This document shows, piece after piece, positions 46,669 to 57,373 of a stretch of 64,000 nt of DNA; position 1 is the stretch's first letter; every line of letters starts with the position of its first letter. The DNA lies in NCBI GenBank assembly GCA_948474755.1, contig CAOLHI010001241.1, forward strand, positions 62,001 through 126,000, read 5' to 3'. The position numbers were made by a program, and so were the translations under genes. The stretch comes from Ctenosaura bakeri (taxonomy: Eukaryota; Chordata; Lepidosauria; Squamata; Iguanidae). The notes under the pieces are model-generated. The model saw nothing but the letters and a program-made list of their open reading frames with translations. It was not told the origin of the DNA and searched no databases.

Positions 46669-49600
46669 CATAATGACTATGTTTAGGATTCTACTCTATT
46701 AAGTATAATTTGTATAGAAATTGAACACTGAAAATAACTCCTTCCCAGAATAACATATGTATTTTTTAAAAATAATTTTTCTTCATCACATTTTTCCCCA
46801 CTACCCTTTATGATAGACCCCCAAGCAGTATATGCATAGGATCACCTGAACACTGAGAAGCAAATCAGCAGGGCGGCTGCATCCTGATCCAAAGGGGGGG
46901 GACCCTTGACCTAAATCCAACTTCTAGTGTCAAATAGAATAGATCTATTCAGCCACCAAGATTTACACAGTTTGTGACTTATAATTCAATAACTGATTCA
47001 ATGTCCATGTTTTGGTTGACTGGTAACATAGGTGGTGGTGGTAGTGGTGGTGGTGGTGGTGGTGGTGGTGGTAATATAGGTAACAGCATGGAAGTGAGAT
47101 AAAATGGTTGTAGCTGCTGAAACAAGAGGGAGGACAATAGCAAAAGCCATCTCTCACCGAGAAAGAAAGCTTCTTGGGAGCTAGCAAAGCAGCTTTCTCT
47201 CCTGCAAGAGATGCCTTTCTTTAGCATCACCCTGCTGCTATTATGCACTGCTATGGCAAGTAAGACACTTGGCCAATGTTCCTACTGTGGTTGGGACTAA
47301 CAATTAACCTTTGGCCAATTGACCTTTGGCCTGTTAATGCAGATACCTCAGTTCCATATTGTTAGCTAGATATCACTTCCTTAGTTCAAAACGTACTGTG
47401 AGAAGCAATCTTCTCACAGAGGGAGTGGGGTTCATTTTGACAACATGCCCTTCATCCCAACAAATTATTGCAAAGCCTTTCTCAACTTTCCCCCATTTCT
47501 CTGCTGGAGTGAACTGAGAAACATATTGGGAGTATAGTTCATCTATTGGGCTGGTATTTTCCCTCAAGAACAGAAATTACACCATGTAGAAATGTTTGCT
47601 CCGTTCTAACTTTAATCAAGGATGAAAAAGGATGAAACAAGCTGTCCTTGTAGCCATTCAATAGAACTATGTATTATATGTTCAAGAACTGCAGCAGAGT
47701 GACATCCAATAACCCTCCTGGGGGAAGTGACAGTATGAGACTCAGATATGTTTGTGGCTAACAGGATACAAAGAGCAGGCTTTCTTCTCCTAATGTAAAC
47801 AGGTTCAACCTAGGTATAGTATAGTATTTCCCAGGGGCACTGCCTAAATATTTTAACAAGAGAACTGCAGAATGAGGACAGAAAATCTACCACTGACTTC
47901 CACTGTCTAACCACAAGATAAAAAATTGATTACTATTCTGTTGGCTTCAGAAGTTTCCAGATAATGATTTTTATTTCTAAGCTGCAGCATGACATTGAAA
48001 GCATAAGCTGGTGTAATACCACCTATATTTTACTGACGGTCCATAACAAAATCAATATGCCATATCTCTCCATTCACAGCCTTTCACAGACCAACATATA
48101 AAACAGTCAATTATAGTTATTCATTTATACATAATCCAAGAACTGAAATATACACGTGAGTTCACAGCTAAATGGTTAACAGTTTATTGATATATTCTCG
48201 ATTGTAGTTGTGTTTTGTTTGTTTGTTTTTACACTACACAGAACATGATCTACTTTATGCCTATAAAGGTGAGAGAATAACCACTCACCTTAATTCATCA
48301 ATTAATTGAAATATGTATAAGCTGTCTTTCTGGAACAAGTGCACACAAGGCATCAAACAAAATACAAGTACAAAAATAGATTAGTCTAAGAGTATAATAA
48401 AACTTTAAACTACAAAGACACAGAACAAAGTGATATATTAAAATATAACTGGGCCACTCTTGAAAAACATTCCGAGAGCCACAAATGAATGAGCAGCATG
48501 TCCAGTAATATATGTTAATTAAAAGCTTTTCAAAACAGGTGCTTTTTCAAAGCTTTTTCAAAAATTAGAAATGAAAGGGCCAACTACAGATCTTGAGGGA
48601 AGGTTTTCCTAATGGGAGGGGCCACCAATGAGACATAAAGCACTTTTAATTAGAAAAGAAAATTATCATGAACTATAAACATAGGGCTGATCTACATACC
48701 TTAGTTTGCAGACTGTAAAGAAAGCAAACTCAAACATCATCTTCTGTCAGAGCTGGAGGTGAAACAGGGCCACTAATAACTACGGTTGAAAAAAACAGCA
48801 TGTTCAATGGCTTACTCAAAGACAAACATTGGAACAACCATCTCCAAACTAACCTAGTGGGATTTAAGTATGATCATAGAATACTGGATGACTTTTGGAA
48901 GAAGAAAATGGCCAGTGGGAATATAATGGTGTATTGTGGAAAAAGGAAATGCTGATTCCCAGGACTTTGAAAAGAACCTATTAGGTTGTGAAGATGCATC
49001 ACAACCTTTTATTGTAGGAACCAATTTTGAGATTTTATAGTAGCATCATGTTAAATTAATATCTGGTGCCATTATACAATATTGGCTGCTAGACAGCAAC
49101 AGAAAAAATATGTTTGGGGTGAGATGATAACATTATAGAATTCATGTTCACTCTGTATTATACATTTTTTGGTTCACAAAGCTAACCATTTACTCAAAGA
49201 TACCCCATTCAAATCAGCAGAGCTAATTTCTGGCTAAAGTGATTCAAAAGTGAAGTGTAAATATCCAGGGAGATGCAGGATGTTCATATATGGTGTGGCT
49301 TATTATGTCCCTTTGTGATTTACAATACGCATCTGCTTAAAATAATTATCTCTTTGTAAAAATTAAGGGTGATCTCAGTGAGTTTCTTTTATGCATGTAG
49401 CTAAGCACCTACATTTGTTTCCCTCTAATCTATCGAGAGATACATCAAGGAGAAAATTGCAATTCTGCCACATGCACAAATAGGTAAAGGGCAATTCTGA
49501 TGAAACTAGTGAATTAAGGAGCAAAGGGATTCATTCATATTAACATACGAGGCAGTTCCACTTTTTGCCTCAGCACCAAGGAAAAGGCTTGACACACGCA

Positions 49601-50158
49601 CCCAAGAAAAAAAATCCATCTAAGACCTGCTGTCGATGTGTCTGATGAAAACAACTTGACATTTAAGTATTTCAACTGCCAGTTTATCACATGAGTGGCT
49701 TCAGTGATTAGTTTCTTAGCAGACACTAACAAAGACAGAAGCTGAAAGGCATGCATGTACTGTACTAAGTAAGTTGCAAAGGGAATGTTGACATGCACAC
49801 ATTTGCCAAGATGGTGTGAAGCTGTGTGTGTTTCTGTGTTGCCAGCCAAATGATGGTAAGAAAACACCTGTCTGTAGTGGAGTGACAGTTGATAATGTTG
49901 ATTTTGCAAAGCAAAAACTGCTCTTTCTCTCTGGATTTTTTGTGTGTATGTGGGCAATGCATTCACTTAAATTACCCAATCAATCTGCTCTTATAAAAAG
50001 CACTGAACTATATGGCTCCCTGTTTTCCCTGAATCTACTTGACCTACGTTTCAGAATGAGAGAACAGGATATACTGAAATTCAGTGCCAATAACAGTGAT
50101 TGGAACTAGGCTTAAAGTCAGGCACTGTTCTCTGTATAAATTCAGACCTTTGCACTAA
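46669..50158. other. Non-coding DNA, mostly unique
   Basis: Contains the (GGT)n tract at 47,031-47,072. The 143-codon minus-strand frame at 49,535-49,966 has no known domain, and 49,500-50,100 otherwise looks like single-copy DNA. No repeat families recognised. Confidence 0.4.
47031..47072. repeat. (GGT)n microsatellite
   Basis: About 13 GGT units with one GTA interruption; causes poly-His and poly-Pro stretches in spurious minus-strand frames. Confidence 0.95.
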
Positions 50159-50613
50159 GGCCTTTTCCGCATTTTATTTTTGAAATGGGGCGGCGCGTCC
50201 TCCAGTGAGGACGTTCACATTTGGGGGCGAACTGGGTTCGGACTACTTACTGTTTGTCCGGACTTCAGCCCGCTCCGGAATGCCCAGAATTAGTGGTTGC
50301 CCGTGCTATTGAAAGACCAATTAAAAGAGGACTTTCAATAGCGCGGTGCGCCTCAGTCCGTCGCTCTGTGAAGTATAGATCTACAGACTTGCACCAGTGT
50401 GAGTCTGCAGATCTTCCAGGGGCGGGCTTCCGGCTGGCGAGCTTCTCCGGTTGGTGGAGAGCCTCCGCCAACCAGAAGCCTCCATTTTTGTCACCGGAGA
50501 GTGTGTAGTGCAGGCACACACTGCTCCGGACCATCGTGGATCGTTGGGAGGGAGCATGCCATTCTGGTGAGTAACGGACTGCCCCATTTCCCCTCCAAAG
50601 TGCGGAAAAGCCC
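50159..50613 (+). mobile_element. Family-E non-autonomous DNA transposon, copy 4 (455 bp), TSD TAA
   Basis: Ends GGCCTTTTCCGCA and TGCGGAAAAGCCC; a perfect 3-bp duplication TAA flanks it (50,156-50,158 and 50,614-50,616). The hairpin at 50,305-50,342 has an 11-bp perfect stem (GCTATTGAAAG/CTTTCAATAGC). The module CCGGCTGGCGAGCTTCTCC begins near 50,430, followed by GGTTGGTGGAGAGCCTCCGC. The donor-like CTGGTGAGTAACGG is at 50,564-50,577. GC-rich with many CpG; the 120-codon frames on both strands are composition artefacts. Confidence 0.85.
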
Positions 50614-51604
50614 TAAGTCTTTTCTGTGCAATTATTGTTACTGCATCAATATAAGAAATCTGAAGTAGGAAGACAAACCATGGACCACCAGCAGATGAAT
50701 CTTCTGATGGTTCTAGATCTGCAGAACGTTGGGCTTCTTGCAAATAATTCTGGACTAGGTAGAACTTAGTCCTAATTCACCAAGGCACTTTGTGTATTTT
50801 TGAGTAAGAGGATACAGAATAGTCCTGCCTTGAATATTAAGAAAGCCTGAGCATACATTCTTGCTTTCTAGATGTAAAAGAGACCTGTTTAACCGAATGA
50901 TTTGAGTTTATTCATGTGGCAGTAGTGGTAATGCACAAAGAATGCTCTATTCTAATTTATTCTTCAAACATAATTTTGATTAACATAATGCTCTGAGCAA
51001 GACTCATGCAGAAACTCATTTTTTTCCTTACTCCTTTCTCTTCTCTGTTTGCTGCTTCTTCTTCATCAATGCATATGTGATTAACATCTGGAAAAATCTG
51101 CTACAGACCAAGAAAATCTGAGTGCAAAATCGTAGCTGTTAGTAACAGTGGATTCCACAAACACTTTTATTTTGGGCTCAGAAATTTTGTGCAGTATATA
51201 ACAAGTAGCAATTACTAAATACATTAACCTTTTCTGTATGGTGACAGCAAGCTCTGAAATGCTTGAATGCACACTCATTTGCACATACACACAGATGCTA
51301 GATATTACCAGCTGTGGCTGCCATTGCCTCCACTTGCTCTTAAAAAAAATCCTAGCAGAGTTTTCATGTATCCATGTGTTTCCAAGCTATCTCATGGTTT
51401 GTTCCTAAAATGAAGGCAAATAAAAAGTATTGAAAATCATGCTGCCCATTTATGTTGATGCTGCAAAGTGAAATTTTCTTGTTTACAGTAGTTTTTGTGC
51501 TGCTTATCAGAGCAGTAAACAGCTACATTAGCAATCATATAGAATACCTTGTCAAGCTGCTTTGAACCTGGAAGACAATTGCAATTTCTGGGACAAACTT
51601 AATG
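50614..51604. other. Non-coding DNA, nothing recognised
   Basis: Unique-looking, no supported frame or repeat. Confidence 0.4.
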
Positions 51605-51770
51605 CAGGGGTAGTTATATTGGCCATACAACAAAATCCTAGATACGCATTGTGGCAATACCTTTATTTGGTTAATGAGAAGGTTCTAAATACATTACGCT
51701 AGGTTTTGAAGCCTTCTTCAGGATACAAAAAAAGTTTTAAAAATCATGTAGGGGAAGAAAAATGATGATG
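51605..51770 (-). mobile_element. Penelope-like or related retroelement 3' end
   Basis: Plus strand GGGGTAGTTATATTGGCCAT and ACAACAAAATCCTAGATACG, then TGTGGCAATACCTTTATTTG, and on the minus strand CCTGAAGAAGGCTTCAAAAC (CTGAAGA at 51,716-51,722). Same left-end layout as 14,440-14,605. The CTGAAGA..stem-like words are compatible with a decayed hammerhead but not diagnostic. Confidence 0.45.
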
Positions 51771-51826
51771 TTAGGACCAGGAGTCTGCATCTTATTTGAG
51801 ATGTTTGCTTAAAGAATTTAATGTGG

Positions 51827-53470
51827 TCATAGAATCATAGAGATGGAAGGAGTTCATGGACCATTGAGTCCAACTCTTGGCTCAGTACAGGATCTCCAGC
51901 TCAAGCAACCCCAGCAGTTAGCTGTTCAGCCTGTTTTTGAAGATGTCCAAAGAAAGAAACCCTATCATCTCTCTAGACTTTCCAAACGGTGTGTCGCGAC
52001 ACATTAGTGTGTCGCCTGTAGTGTGTTGGTGTGTAACCTCCTTGGCCGAGAAAGACTCCCTCTCTTGTGCCTGGCCTGCTGCCATCACTCTCACTAGGGT
52101 ATTTCCCCAGCAAGAACAATGGCAGCGGACAAGGACCAGGTGGGAAGGGGCTGCCTTTCCTTCTGCTGTCACTCTTGCTGGGGCTTTTGTTGACAAGGGT
52201 GATGGCAGCAGGCCAGGATCAGGGGTGGGGCTGCCCTTCCTCCCCCTAGATATGCCTCTGGATACATCCGGTTGCTAGCTGAATTACTGTGTTGGGGAAA
52301 TTATGCATGTTGAAAAAGTGTGTCACCAACATGAAACGTTTGGAAAGCTCTGCTCTAGGCAATTAGTTCTATTGCCAAGCTGCTTTTACCATCAGGAAGT
52401 TCCTTCTCATGTTCAATCAAAATGTATTCTCCTGTAACTTCAAACCATTAGACCTGGTCCTACCCTCTGGGGCAGCAGAAAGCAGGCCTGCCTCCTCTTC
52501 TCTGTTACAGCTCTTGAGGTAGTTAAAAGGTGCAATCATATCACCCCTCAGTCTTCTCGTCATCAGGCTGAACATGCCCAATTCCCTCAATATTTCATCA
52601 TGTGTTTTGTTCTCCATAGCACTTATTCCTATAGCCCTTCTCTGAACTTGTTCCCATTTGTCTATATCCTTCCTAAAATGAGACTTCCAGAACTGGGTGC
52701 AGTATTCTAGATGAGGTCTGACCAGCACAGAACATAGTGAGACTATTACTTTCCTGAACCTGGAAACTATGCTTCTATTTATGCAGGTTAAAATACCATC
52801 CGCATTCTTTGCTGCAGCATCATACAACTGGTTCATGTTCAACTTAGGTTCTACAATAACCCCAAAGTCCTTTTAACATGTAGTACTACTGAGACATGTA
52901 TACATCATCCTATACTTATGCACGTGGTTTTTGTGGCCTAAATGTAGAATTTTGCATTTGTTTCTATTTTATTTCATTTTATTAATTTCATTGCAGCATA
53001 GTTTCCCAACCAATTATGGATCCACCTAACAGTGTTCCCATCGATTTCATATCAATTTGCTAATCAAAATATTATGGGAGACCTAATCAAATGCTTTGCT
53101 GAAATCCAGATAAATGGAATCCATGGTATTCCCACCATCTACTGAACACATGACTTGATTTTAAAAAAGATATAAGGTTAGTCTGGCAGAATATGTTCTT
53201 GACAAACCCATGCTGGCTCCTACTGATCTGTCTTATCATCAAGATACTTGCAGACAAACTCTTGTATAATCCATTCTGATATTCTTCCTGGTATTGATGT
53301 CAGACTGACTGGTCTGTAGTTCCTGGATCTTCTTTTTTGCCTTCTGTGAAGAGACAGATGATGTCTTTCCTTCTCCAGTCCTTTGGCATTTCACCTGTTT
53401 TCCAAATTTTTTCAAGTATGATGGAAAACAGTACAGAGGAACATCAAGGATGGAATTAATTTGACCCAAC
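51827..53470 (-). mobile_element. CR1 LINE, internally deleted, interrupted by a hAT-type MITE
   Basis: The 3' end is at the left: TCATAGAATCATAGAGATGG. The minus-strand frame 52,842-52,417 (141 codons) includes [20 protein letters not shown], then CTQFWKSHFRKDIDKWEQVQ, the CR1 C-terminal region. Upstream on the minus strand (about 53,470-53,040) come the GEMPKDWRRKDI-like block, SMGLSRTYSARLTLYLF-type words, and DFSKAFD..VSHNILISKL. The frame then jumps from an RT-motif-4 region (WIHNWLGN) near 52,990 to the ..NAKFYI.. block, so the stretch with the catalytic ADD box is deleted. Inactive. Confidence 0.85.
51975..52352 (-). mobile_element. ~378-bp hAT-type MITE inside CR1, relative of 37,717-38,019
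   Basis: Ends TAGACTTTCCAAACGG and CGTTTGGAAAGCTCTG. The flanks share CTCTAG/CTCTCTAG, an imperfect 8-bp duplication. Just inside, GTGTGTCGCGACACATTAGT at the left and GTGTCACCAACATGAAACG at the right match the 37.7-kb element in reverse. The interior has two inverted GGCCTGCTGCCATCAC-type segments. No coding capacity. Confidence 0.7.
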
Positions 53471-54158
53471 AAATGTGAACTCATTCAAATCTTGAGAGTG
53501 GGTCTTGAGGATGAGTTAATGCAGATTGAGGCCACATTTCTTCTTAGCCTTTGAGGCACATGGAATAATACCAGCACAAGAGATGCAATAAAAATTTATT
53601 TCTCCAATGACAACATCAAAGTAACTTCCTTTGAGATCTGGGCCTGTCTCTGTCCTTTGTGAGACTACAAACTACCTTGTAGTCTGAGTAATAATATTAC
53701 AAAGATACTAATGGTGACATTTGAGTGTACCTCTAATGTATGTTTTAGTGTAAGGAAAAGTTTATATGAGTTATGGTTGTTCTTCAGACAGCCTGATTTC
53801 AAGTAATTTAGAACTCCAAATATTAAGATAATAGGAACCAGAAATTTAAGGACAGTCTGCTACTCAATCAGAATGAAATCTGTGTTTCTCAATTGCCTAG
53901 TCACAGCAGAATTCAGAGATCCACATATTGTGCCAATTGCTCCTTCTACTTGTAAACACAGCATCTTGACTCGTTAGACACTGAAACCAAAAAGACCCCA
54001 GGAACACCTGCTGGTGAAAAGGAGTACAACCTTTTCAAGAACTGGTTTCACACCACTATTTGCCATTTTGTCAGATTAACTTCACCCTTATTCAACAACG
54101 TACCACCACTTCCTTGAACTCTTAGGTGAACAATAGTGGCAAATAGGTAAACAAGATA
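53471..54158. other. Non-coding DNA, nothing recognised
   Basis: Unique-looking spacer between the CR1 and the solo LTR. Confidence 0.4.
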
Positions 54159-54661
54159 TGTCAAGGTTATATGCCAGGCAGGCATAGTTTCCTCTGAGTG
54201 GATGGCAGAGGAAGAGGTGATGTGGTCAGATGAGCAGGTGCAAGGTCAGCAGGATTGTTTTGGCTATGACTTGTATACTGGAGAAGGCCACATGCCAGAA
54301 CGCTGATTAGTTCCCCCCACTTGTTCAGGGTGACAGGGAGACATAAAAAGGCTGGTGTTTGCCTTTACCAGCTGCCAGTCAGGATTGCCTAGCTAGACCT
54401 GTCATGCTGCTGACAGTTTACATTTTGTAAGGGGAGATGCTGCCATTTATCTTCTGTTATTCTTACTTGTTTAATTGCTGCTGGAATGTTTTGCCAGGAG
54501 CCTTTATCTTAGAGTGTGGCAATAAATTCTGCCTCTAAGCCTACTTTATGAGCCTCTGGAATTTTTTCTGCTTCACTGGAAACCTCTACCATGGCAAAGC
54601 CTTGCTTCATGGTTCAAACTCTGCTCATGCTCAGAGGAGCCAGATCCTGCTAACCCTGACA
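54159..54661 (+). mobile_element. Solo LTR (503 bp), TSD AGATA
   Basis: Begins TGTCAAGGTT and ends AACCCTGACA, matching short inverted LTR ends (one mismatch in 10). It is flanked by a perfect 5-bp duplication AGATA (54,154-54,158 and 54,662-54,666). Inside is a TATA-like ACATAAAAAGG near 54,342 and AATAAA at about 54,523, in the order expected for U3-R-U5. No internal coding region remains, so it arose by recombination between the two LTRs. 5-bp duplications suit Gypsy or some endogenous retroviruses; which one cannot be decided from the LTR alone. Confidence 0.85.
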
Positions 54662-54666
54662 AGATA

Positions 54667-56013
54667 AACATCTAAACGAAATGTATAAGAAAGTGAATAT
54701 CTCTAACAGGATAGAGGTTTGACACTAGGAAGGGAGGGAATCCTCTCTCCCCTCTTTTGGAGTTCTGTCACTGTAAACCCAAAGCTGGTAAGGGGATGAA
54801 CTGGAAAGATACTGTGTCATAAGTCCTAGACAGGGCTCTGCTTTCAGCAACTGCCAATTTGGATGAGATGGAGCCAGCTCAACACAGTACTATACTGAGC
54901 TCTGCTTTGGCCAACTTCCAATTTGGATGAGATGGAGTCAGTTCAGCATAGGTTTTTATCAGCAGCTCTAAGTGTTCTAAGAAGCACCTCAAGGGCTATA
55001 ATAAGAATTGAAACTGGACTTCCCTCTATCTTTTCCTTAGCAAAGAAGGCATCAATACACCTATGACTTAGGCTGATTTTCCAGCTAGCTTTTGTCTGCC
55101 TGGGGAGAAATAGTAAGTAAGCCTAGTGCATGGTCACATAAAATTAGTCAGTATTTAGCTCAGATGGGGTTTTCCCACTGAATTTCTTCTATCAAAGGAT
55201 TATGATGAGGCCACTTCCCTTTTAAAGCAGAGGATATAGCCTGGCAAGTAGATATGATCATGATTAACCAAACTATAGATGAAATAAAGCTATATTCTGA
55301 GCTCTAAGCCATTCCTAACCAGACAGCCCAATATTTTTTCTCCTCATCGCCAACAAGCTTTACTTGACCAAGTGCCATTTAAATAGTATCTTATTTAGCA
55401 AATAAAGGGAAGATTGACAAAGTTACTAAGAATTGCTGGCTGTGCCTGTTTAATCGTATCTTGTTAAAAGACTGAATTTGTTTTTGGTTAGATTATGTAG
55501 AATATACCAGTTTAAGATCTAAATACATTGCTCCACTTCTGAAGAAGAAGAGATTTGAGAAGTTATGAGTAAAAGTGATTACATGATTAAATGGGTCAGA
55601 TTATTAGGTTGCTTTTAGAACAGGAAAGTGTATTAAGTCTGGTTAGAAAATAAGATAGGGGTGCTTGACAGATGGATGATTTTAACTAAAATTTGCCAGA
55701 CGTTGTCTAGTTTTAGATTTGGAATTTATAATCTCTATTAGTTGTTAACTGTTTCTGAGTCTTATGAGAAGTTAAGTTTCAATAGTATTGTGTAGCATCA
55801 TGGATGCAAGTTTTATAATTTTAATATTTGTCAAGTTTAGCTTTTATGTATTGCTATTTTGATTAATAATCTTGTTTATTGGTATTTGCTTTTAATTTAA
55901 ATTGATACTATTCTTTTTGTCAAGAGCCTAGTTGGCTCATGCATAATAAACTTTTTCTTGTAGGACTGTGAATGACTAATTTCAATGAAACACAAGGGAA
56001 ACCCATATGGCTT
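54667..56013. other. Non-coding DNA with a 64-bp tandem duplication
   Basis: Apart from the duplication at 54,835-54,952, nothing was recognised. Confidence 0.4.
54835..54952. repeat. Tandem duplication, 64-bp unit
   Basis: GCTCTGCTTTCAGCAACTGC (54,835) recurs as GCTCTGCTTTGGCCAACTTC (54,899); both units share CCAATTTGGATGAGATGGAG and CAGCTCAACA/CAGTTCAGCA. The second unit is partial. Divergence indicates an old event. Confidence 0.8.
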
Positions 56014-56255
56014 TTATTGCTGTTTGCCTTCAAGTCTTTTCTGACCCATGGCAACCCTAAGACAAATCTATCACTGGGGGTTTTTTGGCAAGATTTGTTC
56101 AGAGGGTGATTGCCTCTGCCTCTCTTTGAGACTGAGAAAGTGTGACTTGCTCAAGGTCACCCAGTGAGTTTCCATGGCTGAGTAGAGATACAAATTCTGG
56201 TCACCAGATTTTGTAGTCCAGTGCTCAGACCACTACACCAAGCTGCCTCTTTTCC
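56014..56255 (-). mobile_element. tRNA-derived CORE-type SINE (long subtype)
   Basis: Plus strand: TTTGCCTTCAAGTCTTTTCT, GACCCATGGCAACCCTAAG, the long-subtype segment TGGCAAGATTTGTTCAGAGG, CORE-like GCTCAAGGTCACCCAGTGAG, and the head AGACCACTACACCAAGCTGC. It lies just beyond the 3' end of the L2 at 56,285. Confidence 0.85.
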
Positions 56256-56314
56256 ATATGGCTTTTTACAATGACAGTGATGTATGAATTTATATCCTGC
56301 CTTTTTATCAGTAG

Positions 56315-57064
56315 TATCATAGAATCATAGAAATGTAGAGTTGGAAGAGACCACAGGGGCCATCCAGTCCAACCCCCTGCCATGCAGGAACACCCTCAAA
56401 GCACTCCCGACAGATGGCCATCCAGCCTCCGCTTAAAAACCTTCAAGGAAGGAGACTCCACTACACTCCGAGGCAGCATATTCCACTGCCGGACAGCACT
56501 GACTGTCAGGAAGTTCTTCCTGAGGTTCAGGTGGAATCTCCTTTCCTGCAGCTTGAATCCATTGCTCCTTGTCCTGGTCTCTGGAGCAGCAGAAAACAAG
56601 CCCTCTCCTTCCTCTACGTGGCATCCCTTCAAATATTTAAACAGGTCTATCATGTCCCCTCTTAACCTTCTCTTCTGCAGACTAAACATACCCAGCTCTC
56701 TAAGTCTATCCTCATAGGGCATGGCTTCCAGGCCTCTCACCATTTTGGTCGCCCTCCTCTGGACCTGCTCCAGCTTGTCAATATCCTTCTTGAGTTGGGG
56801 TGCCCAGAACTGGACACAGTATTCAAGATGGGGTCTCACCAAAGCAGAGTAGAGTGGTACCAGTACCTCCCTCGATCTAGACACCATACTCCTATTGATG
56901 CAGCCAAGAATTGCATTGGCTTTCTTGGCTGCCGCATCACACTGCTGACTCATGTTCAGCTTGTGGTCTATGAAGACTCCTAGATCCCTTTCACACGTAC
57001 TGCTATCCAGCCACGTGTCCCCCATCTTATATTTCTGTATTCCGTTTTTTCTACCTAAGTGTAA
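56315..57064 (-). mobile_element. Young CR1 LINE, 5'-truncated, 224-codon open frame
   Basis: The minus-strand frame 57,070-56,396 is uninterrupted and gives [85 protein letters not shown], and ends near [14 protein letters not shown]. This is the complete C-terminal third of CR1 ORF2, downstream of the RT active site. The 3' end carries the CR1 octamer-type repeat, minus-strand CTATGATTCTATGATAC at about 56,315-56,330. 5' truncation is usual for CR1 insertions, so it cannot move. The intact frame marks it as the youngest LINE in the window. Confidence 0.92.
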
Positions 57065-57373
57065 GCTCAAGACAGCTTACAAAAATTGATAAGTAAAAAC
57101 ACATGAGAAGTTATTTTTAAAATTAAACCATCCATAGAATTAAAATGCTTTCAAACAAATCAATTTAAACTCCTTGAAGTCAATTCCTAAAAGCTTGTCA
57201 GAACAGGAAAGAAAATCACTTTCCAACAGAATGACAGCAAAGATGGAGCTATCCTAGCCTTCCTAGGAAGGGAGTTCCAAAGCCTAGGATCAACCACCAA
57301 AAAGTCCTTCTTGTGTATTTCTACTAGAAGTGACTTAAAAATGGTGGGATCAAGAAAAATTCTGAGGATCTTA

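Noticed and set aside
46963..47248. Frames with poly-His and poly-Pro
   Set aside because: Translation of a (GGT)n microsatellite.
49535..49966. 143-codon minus-strand frame
   Set aside because: No known motif, no splice or promoter context, and competing frames on both strands.
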